A stretch of 17,193 nucleotides of DNA from Bacillus sp. sid0103. GTDB lineage: Bacteria > Bacillota > Bacilli > Bacillales_B > DSM-18226. Made by a program: the position numbers and the translations under genes. How positions within the stretch are numbered: position 1 is the first letter of the stretch; every line of letters starts with the position of its first letter. Positions 1-6,277 of the stretch are shown piece by piece. The DNA lies in the NCBI RefSeq assembly GCF_019219025.1, contig NZ_JAHUWN010000051.1:1-17193 (forward strand). Reading direction: 5' to 3'. The notes beneath the pieces were generated by a model, which was not told the origin of the DNA, searched no databases, and saw nothing but the letters and a program-made list of their open reading frames with translations.

Positions 1-566
1 TTAGCCGGTTTCTGCATGAGGGAATCCTCATGCTTAGGAAGAGTTTCCAGAATTACTAAAGAAGTAATTAACATTACAAGTAAAAACCAGAATGGTACTC
101 TAAGCGGCTGCAGATGTAAATATTGCAAAATTAAACCAGCAATAGCTGGACCTAGGCCAAAGCCGATGAGTATCGTTGCTCCTGATAACTTGATAGCTGT
201 ACTTACTTTATTAGGAGAAATTTGTTTTATTAAAAATGCAGCGGCAGTACCTGTAAAAGAGCCATATGCAATACCTTCCAATATTCTTGCAGCATACAGC
301 ATCCAAACATCAAAACTGCCTAGAAAGAGCAACGTAGAAGCAATAGAAATCCATATACTGCTGCGAAGCACCCTCTTCAATCCCCAGGTGCTCCCTTTGG
401 CTCCTACAACAAGCAAGGTCGGCAGTAGGATAGCGGCATAAACGGCAAACAAAATCGTAATTTGCAGACTATTCAATTGATAATGTTCACTGTACAAAGG
501 AAATAACGGTGTAATAAATGTTGCACAGCAGGACATTATTAGATAAACCCAAAGCATCCTTTTCAT
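1..566 (-). CDS. MFS drug-efflux-type transporter, N-terminal half (runs off window)
   Basis: A minus-strand frame opens at an ATG ending at 566 and stays open for 188 codons to the window edge, so the C-terminal half is outside. The protein starts MKRMLWVYLIM and is a chain of hydrophobic segments with short loops, as in a 12-TM DHA1 major facilitator. An R-x-L-E-G-x-x-Y-G-S stretch (about residues 109-118) fits MFS motif B, and GFGLGPAIAG (about 148-157) fits antiporter motif C. An AGGA ribosome site lies about 10 bases before the ATG. Directly upstream is an 18-bp operator (599-616) shared with the TetR gene at 14493-15047, so it is probably repressed by that protein or a relative. Substrate cannot be inferred. 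It is not closely similar to the other two MFS proteins in the window. Confidence 0.85.
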   Translation of the reverse strand, partial: MKRMLWVYLIMSCCATFITPLFPLYSEHYQLNSLQITILFAVYAAILLPTLLVVGAKGSTWGLKRVLRSSIWISIASTLLFLGSFDVWMLYAARILEGIAYGSFTGTAAAFLIKQISPNKVSTAIKLSGATILIGFGLGPAIAGLILQYLHLQPLRVPFWFLLVMLITSLVILETLPKHEDSLMQKPA

Positions 567-598
567 TTTAGAATTTCCTACTTTCTTAATTTTATTTT

Positions 599-616
599 AC
601 TTACTAGTTGGTAAGT
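599..616. promoter_or_regulatory. TetR-type operator, copy 1 (upstream of MFS transporter)
   Basis: ACTTACTAGTTGGTAAGT has arms ACTTAC and GTAAGT around a 6-base centre. It recurs with two or three centre changes at 939-956 and 15060-15077. It lies 33 bases before the MFS start, a usual place for a repressor site. Since the intact TetR gene at 14493-15047 carries the same site in front of itself, that protein is the natural candidate to bind here. The binding is inferred. Confidence 0.75.
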
Positions 617-627
617 TGCATTCGTAG

Positions 628-663
628 AAAAACCGCCTTTTAATTTTTAAAAAGACGGTTTAT
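628..663 (-). terminator. Rho-independent terminator after the tetR ghost
   Basis: On the minus strand AAACCG and CGGTTT pair around a central A/T-rich stem with one C-A mismatch, and the second arm runs into a T tract (GGTTTTTC). It separates the broken tetR (682-926) from the MFS gene, so the transporter must rely on its own promoter at the 599-616 operator. Confidence 0.65.
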
Positions 664-681
664 TTGATTCAGAACTTGGGA

Positions 682-926
682 TCATACATCCTTTCCCAAT
701 ATACGTTAATATTGCAAAGTACCTCTTATCCATGACAGAAATGTATAAGCCACTGATTCATTGGTAGCGGCAACTCCGAAATCTTCTTTTTTTCAAAAAT
801 GATAGTCAATGCTTGCCTTCTTTACGCCCTGTTGTTTGGAGAAATCATCAAAACTTATGGCAACATAACTTTTTTTCGGAATAAGTTCTAGTGCCATATC
901 TAAAATTTGTGTATTGCGATTTCCAC
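682..926 (-). pseudogene. tetR ghost with ligand-binding domain deleted
   Basis: This is a degenerate paralogue of the intact TetR at 14493-15047. The minus strand reads NTQILDMALELIPKKSYVAIS, then DDFSKQQGVKKASIDYHF, a TGA where the intact gene has Glu45, then KKEDFGVAA, matching residues about 6-55. The alignment then jumps in the same frame to about residue 146: RGTLQY, a stop, RILGKDV, a stop, against KGVLQYQRVLGKDFF. About 90 codons covering most of the ligand-binding domain are missing. One base is also lost near codon 3, so the GTG at 924-926 no longer reads into the helix-turn-helix. The promoter-side operator (939-956) and the terminator (628-663) remain. It cannot make a repressor. 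Confidence 0.8.
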
Positions 927-938
927 TACTGTATTTTA

Positions 939-956
939 ACTTACTAGTAGGTAAGT
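939..956. promoter_or_regulatory. TetR-type operator, copy 2 (upstream of tetR ghost)
   Basis: ACTTACTAGTAGGTAAGT differs from the copy in front of the intact tetR (15060-15077) at one base, and the flanking GTGTCAA is also the same. It sits 12 bases before the ghost's former start, the same distance as in the intact copy, so it is the autoregulatory site of the dead gene. Confidence 0.75.
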
Positions 957-1102
957 GTCAAGCCAATAAGAACAGAATTACTCTCCTCTTCCCAGTTCAT
1001 TGGAGACCGAACTTACCTGCTTTATTCAAATCGACGTTAGAACTTTTTTCTGCTTTAATATATTATTCACCGTCTAATTCTAAAATCTCTACTTGGCACT
1101 TT

Positions 1103-1543
1103 TTATCTTCCTTCTGATTTTTCACCACGAAGGACCATACACGTACTTAAAGCATGTGCAACTAATGAACCACCTTCATCAAATACATCACACTTGATAA
1201 GTCCAATCGTCTTTCCTTTCTTTATAACCTCACCTTTTGCTGTAATTTTTTCATTCCAAATCGGTTTCAAATAATTGATTTTAAGTTCAACAGTTGTAAA
1301 GGATTCATTCATTTCTAACAAACTTGAAAAGGCCACGCCCATTGCCATATCGGCTAGATCACATAGTATTCCTCCATGGATTGTTCCCATAGGATTTGCA
1401 TGTTTCTCTGTATTACACTCTAATTCAAAAACTGCTTTACCCTCTTCGATTTGTAACAACTCTGCACCAATTAACTTGGCAATAGGTGGCGGTGGAACCT
1501 CGCGATTAATTATTTTTTGCATAGTTAAAATTCTCTCGTTCAT
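1103..1543 (-). CDS. PaaI-family hotdog acyl-CoA thioesterase
   Basis: The 146-residue protein has the hotdog thioesterase signature N-P-x-G-x-x-H-G-G (about 50-58), followed by D-L-A-D-x-A-M-G (62-69), typical of PaaI/YbdB-type acyl-CoA thioesterases that hydrolyse acyl- or aryl-acyl-CoA in the cytoplasm. The length is normal. GGAGGG six bases before the ATG fixes the start. A possible operator (1568-1581) lies just upstream, and beyond it the tail of a TetR gene on the opposite strand, which suggests a once divergent regulator and thioesterase pair. The 3' end is followed by an operator and a dead tetR, with no clear terminator. Substrate is unknown. A menaquinone or phenylacetate role cannot be argued from this context. 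Confidence 0.85.
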   Translation of the reverse strand: MNERILTMQKIINREVPPPPIAKLIGAELLQIEEGKAVFELECNTEKHANPMGTIHGGILCDLADMAMGVAFSSLLEMNESFTTVELKINYLKPIWNEKITAKGEVIKKGKTIGLIKCDVFDEGGSLVAHALSTCMVLRGEKSEGR

Positions 1544-1567
1544 ATAAATCCCTCCAATAAAAAATAT

Positions 1568-1581
1568 AAACCAGTCTGTTT
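1568..1581. promoter_or_regulatory. Possible TetR-type operator between thioesterase and TetR tail
   Basis: AAACCAGTCTGTTT is a partial inverted repeat resembling the CCAGTCT-type sites bound by some Bacillus TetR regulators such as LmrA. It lies 25 bases upstream of the thioesterase ATG and just before the TetR C-terminal remnant, which reads the other way. It could be the operator of the lost regulator. The evidence is one imperfect palindrome. Confidence 0.35.
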
Positions 1582-1594
1582 TCGAAATGGGATA

Positions 1595-1771
1595 AGAAAT
1601 AGTGAAATAGTCTCTACAATAGATTCGGAAACAGTCACGACAATTATTATATCTACCATTGAAGGATCTCTTATGATGACAAAGCTTTATAACGACACCA
1701 TTTATCTAAACCGATCGATAGGATTTTTAAAAGACTACCTTTCAAAATTTGAAACTCGAGAAAGGAATTAA
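1595..1771 (+). pseudogene. TetR-family regulator, C-terminal remnant
   Basis: A plus-strand frame without a start reads SEIVSTIDSETVTTIIIS, then TIEGSLMMTKLYNDTIYLNR and SIGFLKDYLSKFE, ending at a TAA at 1769-1771. The pattern S-T-I-E-G-x-L-x-x-x-K-L-Y is typical of the last helices of TetR/AcrR repressors. The DNA-binding domain and most of the core are absent, and the possible operator at 1568-1581 lies about 14 bases before the remnant. The simplest reading is a divergent tetR whose first two thirds were deleted, fusing promoter to tail. It is not a copy of the other TetR sequences in the window. Confidence 0.65.
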
Positions 1772-1868
1772 ACTCAAACATATAAAGCCTCAGATAACAA
1801 AAGGTACGCTAATAGTCAACTTCTTTAGTGGTTACTGTGCATCTACGGCTTAAGGATAAAACGTAAAT

Positions 1869-1894
1869 AAATGCCCCAGAATTCTGAGGCATTT
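1869..1894 (-). terminator. Stem-loop, probable terminator after ohr
   Basis: AAATGCC and GGCATTT flank the palindrome CAGAATTCTG with a single C-A mismatch, giving a stem of about 12 pairs. On the minus strand it is followed by ATTTATTT, a weak T tract. It lies about 130 bases after the ohr stop. The 1772-2022 stretch holds no gene I can support. Confidence 0.45.
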
Positions 1895-2022
1895 AAGATG
1901 ATTCTTAGTATTAAAATATAGATTTTTTAGATGTAGGACAAGCTTACATTCCAGAACCTGGTCCTTGATTGGCTTTTACGCTTACAAATAAATAAATTCC
2001 AAACCCCTAATTCGATGATTTA

Positions 2023-2449
2023 TTAAACAACCTGAAGAGTAACGTCAATATTCCCTCTAGTTGCTTTTGAGTATGGACAGAATTCATTGGCCTTATGTAC
2101 AGGTTCTTCTAATTTTTCCTTTTCCACACCAGTCCCTTTTACTTGCAGCGTTACGGCAATTTTGAATCCTTGATCAGCCTCATCTTTTAAGAAATCTACA
2201 TTTGCCGTTACTTGTGATTCGAATTTGACATGTTCCTGCCTTGCGATGTGTTGTAACGCACCATCAAAACAAGCGGAATAACCGCAAGCGAACAATTGTT
2301 CCGGGTTCGTGGCATTTGTGAAACTCTTTCGCTCTTGGGGATCCTGGCATTGCTAAATCGAGTTTTAACTTTCCATCAGAAGATTCAACTCTGCCCTGTC
2401 TTCCTCCGGCAGCAGTTGCAGATGATGTGAATAATGGTTGTGTAGTCAT
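2023..2449 (-). pseudogene. ohr: Organic hydroperoxide resistance protein Ohr, one frameshift
   Basis: Ohr/OsmC proteins reduce organic hydroperoxides with a Cys pair. The first frame begins MTTQPLFTSSATAAGGRQGR and runs to AMPGSPRAKE; the second supplies NPEQLFACGYSACFDGALQ and continues to the TAA at 2023. Both reactive cysteines are intact (GYSACF and FCPYSKATRG). Removing one T from the TTT at 2321-2323 restores a continuous Ohr of about 141 residues, normal for the family. So there is a single one-base lesion in an otherwise well-kept gene: a recent mutation or a sequencing error. The start is placed at MTTQ (2449); its ribosome site is poor (AAAGAGA). No OhrR-type inverted repeat was found upstream. 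Confidence 0.85.
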
Positions 2450-2539
2450 CAATTTTCTCTTTTTTTGATGATTATATCTTGCCCTAATGTTCACAAAGAA
2501 AGAGCTTATTACCCTTTACTCAAAACTAACCTTTTAAAA

Positions 2540-2564
2540 GCTAATCGGAAATTTTCCGACTAGC
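2540..2564 (-). terminator. Rho-independent terminator after the quinone reductase pseudogene
   Basis: On the minus strand GCTAGTCGGAAA pairs with TTTCCGATTAGC (one G-T pair) and is followed by TTTTAAAA. It lies 14 bases after the stop of the WrbA-like pseudogene and separates it from ohr. Confidence 0.7.
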
Positions 2565-2577
2565 ATTTTCAAGAATT

Positions 2578-3240
2578 TTATTGATTCGCTTTTTTGACCC
2601 ATTCCGCAACTGAAACTGTACGTTTAGCTTGATGTTTTACAGCTGCCTGAACTTCTTCGATCATTTTCCCATCTTGTTCAACAGTAACACTTGTTCCATA
2701 AGGGTTACCACCTGCTACAAAAGTGACTGGATCTGTATAACCAGGAGCTACTACAATTGTACCCCAATAATACATTGTTGTATAAAGTGATAATATCGTT
2801 GCCTCTTGACCGCCATGAGGATTTTGTGCCGAAGTCATGGCACTAACTACTTTGTTTACAAGTTTTCCGTTAAACCATAAACCTCCTGTTGTATCCAAAA
2901 ACTGCTTCAATTGTGCAGGCATATTACCAAATCTAGTAGGACATTGAAAATAATGGCATCTGCCCATTCCAAATCACTTAATGCAACTTCAGGTACTGTC
3001 TTCGTTGCTTCAACATGAGCTTTCCAACCCGGATTTCCTTCAATAACTGATTGTGGAGCAAGCTCAGGCACTTAATACTTTTACTTCTGCACCTGCTTCT
3101 TTTGCTCCTTCTTCAGCCCATTTTGCTAGTTGGTAGTTTGTTCAACCCATGCTGTAATAAATGACAGCTAATTTTACATTTGACATTGTTTGATTCTCCT
3201 TTTCTGATGAATCCCCAAATACTTTGGATAAAAAACCCAT
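2578..3240 (-). pseudogene. WrbA-like NAD(P)H:quinone oxidoreductase, several lesions
   Basis: Flavodoxin-fold NAD(P)H:quinone reductases of the WrbA type carry out two-electron reduction of quinones using FMN. The start at 3240 (MGFLSKVFGDSSEKEN) is supported by AGGTGGTG seven bases upstream; a second in-frame ATG at 3186 (MSNVKLAVIYYS) also has a good site. The frame then breaks: the FMN loop after VIYYS is altered and ends in TGA near 3150, two bases are missing near 3073 (VLS where VLKVPELAP is expected), and one near 2942 (IIF before PTRFGNM). The remaining 129 codons, PTRFGNMPAQLKQFLDTTGG to the stop at 2578, are intact. An MhqR-type box lies upstream (3370-3387), which fits a quinone-induced gene. 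Confidence 0.85.
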
Positions 3241-3369
3241 TTTAATACACCACCTATTTTCTCTCCTTTTTTTTTATTATTCAATATTTATCTGTTCTTT
3301 TAAGAAAGCGTCTAAGCATATCGACCCGGACCAATTAAAGCAATATCAATGAAATAACTCACTTTAATA

Positions 3370-3419
3370 TATCTCAAATTCGAGATAATTTTTTTAAATT
3401 AATTTAAACAATTTGTCAA
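3370..3419 (-). promoter_or_regulatory. MhqR-type operator and promoter of the quinone reductase pseudogene
   Basis: TATCTCAAATTCGAGATA (3370-3387) is an inverted repeat matching the TATCTCGAATTCGAGATA consensus of MhqR, the MarR-type repressor of quinone-inducible genes in Bacillus subtilis. Just upstream on the minus strand a TTGACA (3414-3419) lies 17 bases from TAAAAA (3391-3396), so the box would cover the transcription start. The operator survives while the gene it serves is broken. The -35 overlaps the stop of the cdaS pseudogene. Confidence 0.7.
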
Positions 3420-3906
3420 CATTTATGCCACCCGCCTTTTGCTAAGTGAATAATCCCTTTGTTGTCACCAATATTCATTGTTGTTAAAGGAAGGACATTG
3501 GCTGCAGAAACTACTTCGTTTCCCCGTATTAAAACCGCTCCATCATGCAACGGGTTCCCTGGGTAAAAAATGGATTCCAATAATTTAGGCGTTACTAATA
3601 CTCCTATTGTTGTTCCTTTTTGAATAATATGCTCCACCGAATCACGACGTTCAACTACAATCAGGGCTCCATGCCTATGTTTCGAAAGCTGCTGAACAGA
3701 GGTGGATAGATCTTCATAAGTATCCGTAAAAGATGATAAATAACAATTTAAATAAAATGAAGCGGCAATCATTTCAATTTCATTTAAATGTTCTTTAACA
3801 TCTTCAAGACTACCCAAAACACAATAATTTTCATTTCCTAGTACCTCTAAATTAGATTGGAGAAAAGAATCAGGTTTTGAATACCATCTTCTAAATACAG
3901 TTTCAT
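3416..3906 (-). pseudogene. cdaS: CdaS-like diadenylate cyclase, truncated and inactivated
   Basis: CdaS makes c-di-AMP from two ATP during sporulation. The 133-codon frame (3416-3817) has the DisA_N hallmarks KHRHGALIVVER, the LLESIFYPGNPLHDGAVLIR block with its catalytic D-G-A, and the AANVLPLT strand. The following G-T-R-H-R-A-A-I-G motif has become GIIHLAKGG, so the R-H-R residues that hold the ATP phosphates are lost, and the frame stops four residues later. About 50-60 C-terminal residues are missing. In front, NENYCVLGSLEDV continues in frame without a start, and an ATG at 3906 (MKLYLEDGIQ) is in another frame, so there is also a 5' frameshift near 3865. The CdaS assignment rests on the helical N-terminus and YLNCYL region. 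Not a working cyclase. Confidence 0.8.
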
Positions 3907-3985
3907 TGGTGAAAAATCACAATGATTGATTTAATAGCCGCTTTTAAATATAATAAAAATGTAACTAGGTTACTTTTTGTTCACA

Positions 3986-4014
3986 TTGTACTTTTATGTC
4001 AATTTTTTTATTTA
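3986..4014 (+). promoter_or_regulatory. Possible promoter of the 164-residue hypothetical gene
   Basis: TTGTAC (3986-3991) and TATTTA (4009-4014) are 17 bases apart and lie 27 bases before the ATG at 4041. GTAAC-TAG-GTTAC (3961-3973) just upstream is a short perfect inverted repeat that might bind a regulator. Both are moderate matches in AT-rich DNA. Confidence 0.4.
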
Positions 4015-4040
4015 AAACACAATAAAGTGAGGTAATTAAA

Positions 4041-4535
4041 ATGAACTTGTTAGAATCCAAAGTTATCCAAACAAAGTTAGAGAAAGAAATATTCATAGAT
4101 CAAAGTTCAAACATAGAATTTAACCGTTTTCATTATCATGAATCTACCTTTCACACTTATGAATTTATGGTTGGCTTAGAATTGATTCGTATAAGGGATA
4201 ATGAACTTTATGGAACCAAAAAAGCCTACTTTGGAATAAGAATTACAGAAGAAATTCAATCTATAATCATATTTGAGCCGGATCAACAAAGTATTTTTGC
4301 CCTCAAGAATAAACAAGAAAACCAAGCTGTTACAGAATTAATTGATTATTTAATAACTAAATCCACCAATTTTAAACAATTGGTAATGGCAATGATCTAT
4401 AACCTCAAACAAGAAAATGTAGTTTGTGAAAAGGAAATCAAAGAATTAAAAGCAAAACAGGCATTATTAGAAAGATTATTAAATGTCAGGTTTGAAAATG
4501 TTATATTTGCAAAACAAATGAAAATTACAGCTTGA
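4041..4535 (+). CDS. Hypothetical protein, 164 residues, not recognised
   Basis: This is the only apparently intact plus-strand gene in the window. The ATG follows GAGGT at a good distance (eight bases), and codon use is ordinary for the AT-rich surroundings. I do not recognise the family. Residues 1-80 look like a mixed alpha/beta domain with aromatic-rich segments (NRFHYHESTFHTYEFM, KKAYFGIRI). The C-terminus from about 112 (LVMAMIYNLKQ) to 155 is charged and helical, with heptad-like leucines in KEIKELKAKQALLERLL, so a coiled coil is likely. There is no signal peptide or membrane segment. It is divergent from the cdaS relic, and nothing next to it suggests a partner. No function is proposed. 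Confidence 0.7.
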   Translation: MNLLESKVIQTKLEKEIFIDQSSNIEFNRFHYHESTFHTYEFMVGLELIRIRDNELYGTKKAYFGIRITEEIQSIIIFEPDQQSIFALKNKQENQAVTELIDYLITKSTNFKQLVMAMIYNLKQENVVCEKEIKELKAKQALLERLLNVRFENVIFAKQMKITA

Positions 4536-4581
4536 GTATATGTAAGATTTTTTATTGATTCGAATTAATTTACATTAGTAT

Positions 4582-4618
4582 GGGGAAAAGCCTAGAAATT
4601 AATCAACTTCTTTTCCCC
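4582..4618 (+). terminator. Stem-loop after the hypothetical gene, weak terminator candidate
   Basis: GGGGAAAAG (4582-4590) pairs perfectly with CTTTTCCCC (4610-4618) over a 19-base loop, 47 bases after the stop at 4535. No T run follows on either strand, so termination is uncertain. Confidence 0.35.
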
Positions 4619-4685
4619 CTATTCATCAATCCTCTTTATTTCTTCCTAAAAAACTTTCTAAATAAACATTCAGACAAAGTAAAGA

Positions 4686-4708
4686 CCCCTTTAATTTTTA
4701 CAAAGGGG
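4686..4708 (-). terminator. Stem-loop, weak terminator candidate
   Basis: CCCCTTT and AAAGGGG pair over a 9-base loop. The minus strand continues TCTTTACTTTG, a poor T tract. It may have ended transcription of the former pentose-phosphate cluster. The 4536-4788 stretch holds this and the preceding hairpin but no gene I can support. Confidence 0.35.
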
Positions 4709-4788
4709 ACCCAATTGAGAAATTTTTATGGTGTTTTAAGAAAAAATTCAAACCATAAGGGCTTTCAATTATGAGCTATTAATGTACA

Positions 4789-4978
4789 TTAAATTCTCCC
4801 CTCAACATCATCTGGAATGACAAAAGTTTCATAACCTTCTTCATCAGCAAGTGTTTTTAATGCCCCCTTTTGACGATCAGTTGTAGCATAAATACGTTTT
4901 TGAACTTCTTCTTTTCCATATTTTTTCTCTAAATAGTCTCGAAAGATACGAAAAGCAATCGCTGGTTCTGTTGTTCGG
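4789..4978 (-). pseudogene. pgi: Glucose-6-phosphate isomerase fragment
   Basis: The minus strand reads [20 protein letters not shown], then [31 protein letters not shown] and [10 protein letters not shown] before a TAA at 4789-4791. This matches the sugar-phosphate-binding part of bacterial Pgi, where S-G-T-T-x-E-P-A-I-A-F-R and L-A-D-E-E-G-Y-x-T-F are conserved. Only about 62 of some 450 residues remain, and the catalytic C-terminal half is gone. The 5' edge abuts the inverted piece of the 6-phosphogluconate dehydrogenase relic. It is a leftover of a sugar-phosphate gene cluster. Confidence 0.85.
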
Positions 4979-5316
4979 TTATTAGTGATATTCGACCGTT
5001 TCTAGAAAAAGGGGATATTGTTATTGAAGCTGGTAATTCCCATTATAAAGAATCAATTCGCCGTTATAATGAATTAAAAGAACTAGGTGTCAGCTTTAAC
5101 AACTACAGAGTGTGGAACCATAATCCAAAGAACTCTTGGTCGATCCAATGATTGAACAATTTCCTGATAACTTGATACATCTATAGCTCCGTAACTTTTT
5201 ATTTCTTCTACCGCACTTGGATTAACATCGAATTCTACTACTTCGTGATGGTGATCCATTAAATTTTGTCCTAAATTTAAACCCATTTTCCCTAAACCAA
5301 TTAAGCCCACCTCCAT
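4979..5316 (-). pseudogene. 6-phosphogluconate dehydrogenase relic with an internal inversion
   Basis: The N-terminus on the minus strand (MEVGLIGLGKMGLNLGQNLM, with the G-L-G-x-M-G NADP loop) runs to RVLWIMVPHSVV near 5101. The next expected stretch is on the opposite strand: plus 4979-5097 reads [20 protein letters not shown], then SHYKESIRRYNELKELGVSF, the segment that follows VPHSVV in this family. About 120 bases have therefore been inverted in place, and everything after residue about 120, including the catalytic Lys region, is gone. The start at 5316 is chosen because GGAGGG lies seven bases before it. It lies 50 bases downstream of the transketolase tail and runs towards the pgi fragment, as in pentose-phosphate operons. 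The enzyme oxidises 6-phosphogluconate to ribulose 5-phosphate. Confidence 0.85.
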
Positions 5317-5366
5317 TCTATTTCCCTCCAATGAATATAACTATTTTTATTTTGCAGAGTTCTATC

Positions 5367-5463
5367 TTAAGATTTCTTCAAAAGATTTCTTGCCATATGC
5401 ACCACATTTTCAGTCGTAAATCCAAATTGTTTCATAACAGCTAGTAAATTGGCTCCTTCTTTT
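5367..5463 (-). pseudogene. tkt: Transketolase C-terminal remnant
   Basis: The last 32 codons on the minus strand read NLLAVMKQFGFTTENVV, then HMARNLLKKS and TAA (5367-5369). The F-G-F-T-x-E-N-V-V block near the C-terminus is characteristic of transketolases. The upstream part is gone; at 5464-5470 the sequence passes into the operator/cre repeat. With 6-phosphogluconate dehydrogenase and pgi fragments following in order, this is the 5' remnant of a pentose-phosphate cluster. The match is short, so the call leans partly on context. Confidence 0.65.
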
Positions 5464-5468
5464 GACAT

Positions 5469-5541
5469 TTAGATACTGACCGTTTAGTATGTATACGCTT
5501 ACAGTCTTTTTAATATTTTTATAATTTCATAGGTCTATTAT
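5469..5541 (-). promoter_or_regulatory. Duplicated operator plus cre-like element, copy A
   Basis: ATACTGACCGTTTAGTAT (5473-5490) is an imperfect inverted repeat of TetR-operator type. It is overlapped by TGTATACGCTTACA (5490-5503), whose complement TGTAAGCGTATACA matches the cre consensus TGTAANCGNTNNCA but for one base. The following 40 bases, to TAGGTCTATTA, are also shared with 13839-13914. The unit looks like a repressed, catabolite-controlled promoter. Here it no longer faces an intact gene: on the minus strand it runs straight into the transketolase remnant. Confidence 0.65.
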
Positions 5542-5556
5542 ATATTTAGCATTAAT

Positions 5557-5954
5557 ATGAATCGGGATCTATTCCAAAGGCTTTCTCTTGATTTAGTGTC
5601 ACAAATTCATGTCAAATCGAATTACACGAAACTTGTGATGTCTTTAAAAATTATCGATCAAGCACATTGCCAATCAATTTGACGAATCATAAATGGGCAG
5701 AAATCTGCAAAACTAAGTCGGGAGTGAAGTTGCATCAACGGCTTGTTTTTATTGAAAAAGGAATTTCCTCCCCTGAAAAAGCCGTGATGGCAACTGCCAA
5801 ATAACATAACCGTTGTCAGCTGGAAATCATGGTAGACAACAAAGAGTGTATGTATGTGTTTGACCGTGTTGTGGAAACCAGGGCATATTTGGCTTTGAAA
5901 GATAGAAGGAAAATCCGTCCCATGAAAACAGAATTGTTATTTTCGCAATTGTGA
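5557..5954 (+). mobile_element. IS4-family transposase remnant
   Basis: Reading from 5557: MNRDLFQRLSLDLVSQIHVK, then SNYTKLVMSLKIID. One base is lost at about 5656 and the frame resumes as SSTLPINLTNHKWAEICKTK, SGVKLHQRLVFIEKGISSPE and KAVMATAK, then a stop, HNRCQLEIMVDNKECMYVFD, and after a gap RKIRPMKTELLFSQL with a TGA at 5952. The order I-I-D-S-S-T-L-P, G-V-K-L-H and Y-V-F-D-R is that of IS4-type DDE transposases, where the first D and the D of F-D-R are catalytic. The N-terminal part and the segment between Y-V-F-D-R and the C-terminus are deleted, and there are two inactivating lesions. No terminal inverted repeats were found. A scrambled piece of the same gene lies at 14037-14100. Confidence 0.8.
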
Positions 5955-6042
5955 ATAAATTTCCAAATTGACAGAGCCACCTTTAATTAGGGATTTAACT
6001 TTTAGGCTCTAATTAGGGAAGACAAATAGAGTGAAAATTTAG

Positions 6043-6178
6043 ATATTATTTATGCATCACAAGTGGTAACTGCTGAATCCATTTTAATTTAGCATTTTAA
6101 ACATGGATTTTTTTTCGCTTACAATATGGGTTCCTTTGTTAATTCTTGTTTTAACTTGATTTTAATATTATTTATGCA
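6043..6178. repeat. 14-base direct repeat in a gene-free stretch
   Basis: ATATTATTTATGCA occurs at 6043-6056 and 6165-6178. The surrounding 5955-6277 stretch also has TAATTAGGGA twice near 5983 and 6010, and AGAGCC/GGCTCT as a loose inverted pair. I see no coding region or clear terminator here. It may hold the eroded right end of the IS4 element. Confidence 0.5.
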
Positions 6179-6277
6179 AGTACAATAAAGCGCTTGTTCA
6201 ATTCCTTAGAATTCAAGTAGGTATGTCCTTCCAATGGTTTGTTAATGATGTATGGTTAAATTAACTTAAATTCGTTC

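Noticed and set aside
914..1117. 67-codon plus-strand frame starting in the tetR ghost
   Set aside because: It runs through the operator at 939-956 and the intergenic region, has no ribosome site and no family features.
4580..4774. 64-codon plus-strand frame after the hypothetical gene
   Set aside because: No ribosome site, low-complexity Phe/Leu/Asn composition, and it spans two hairpins that look like terminators.
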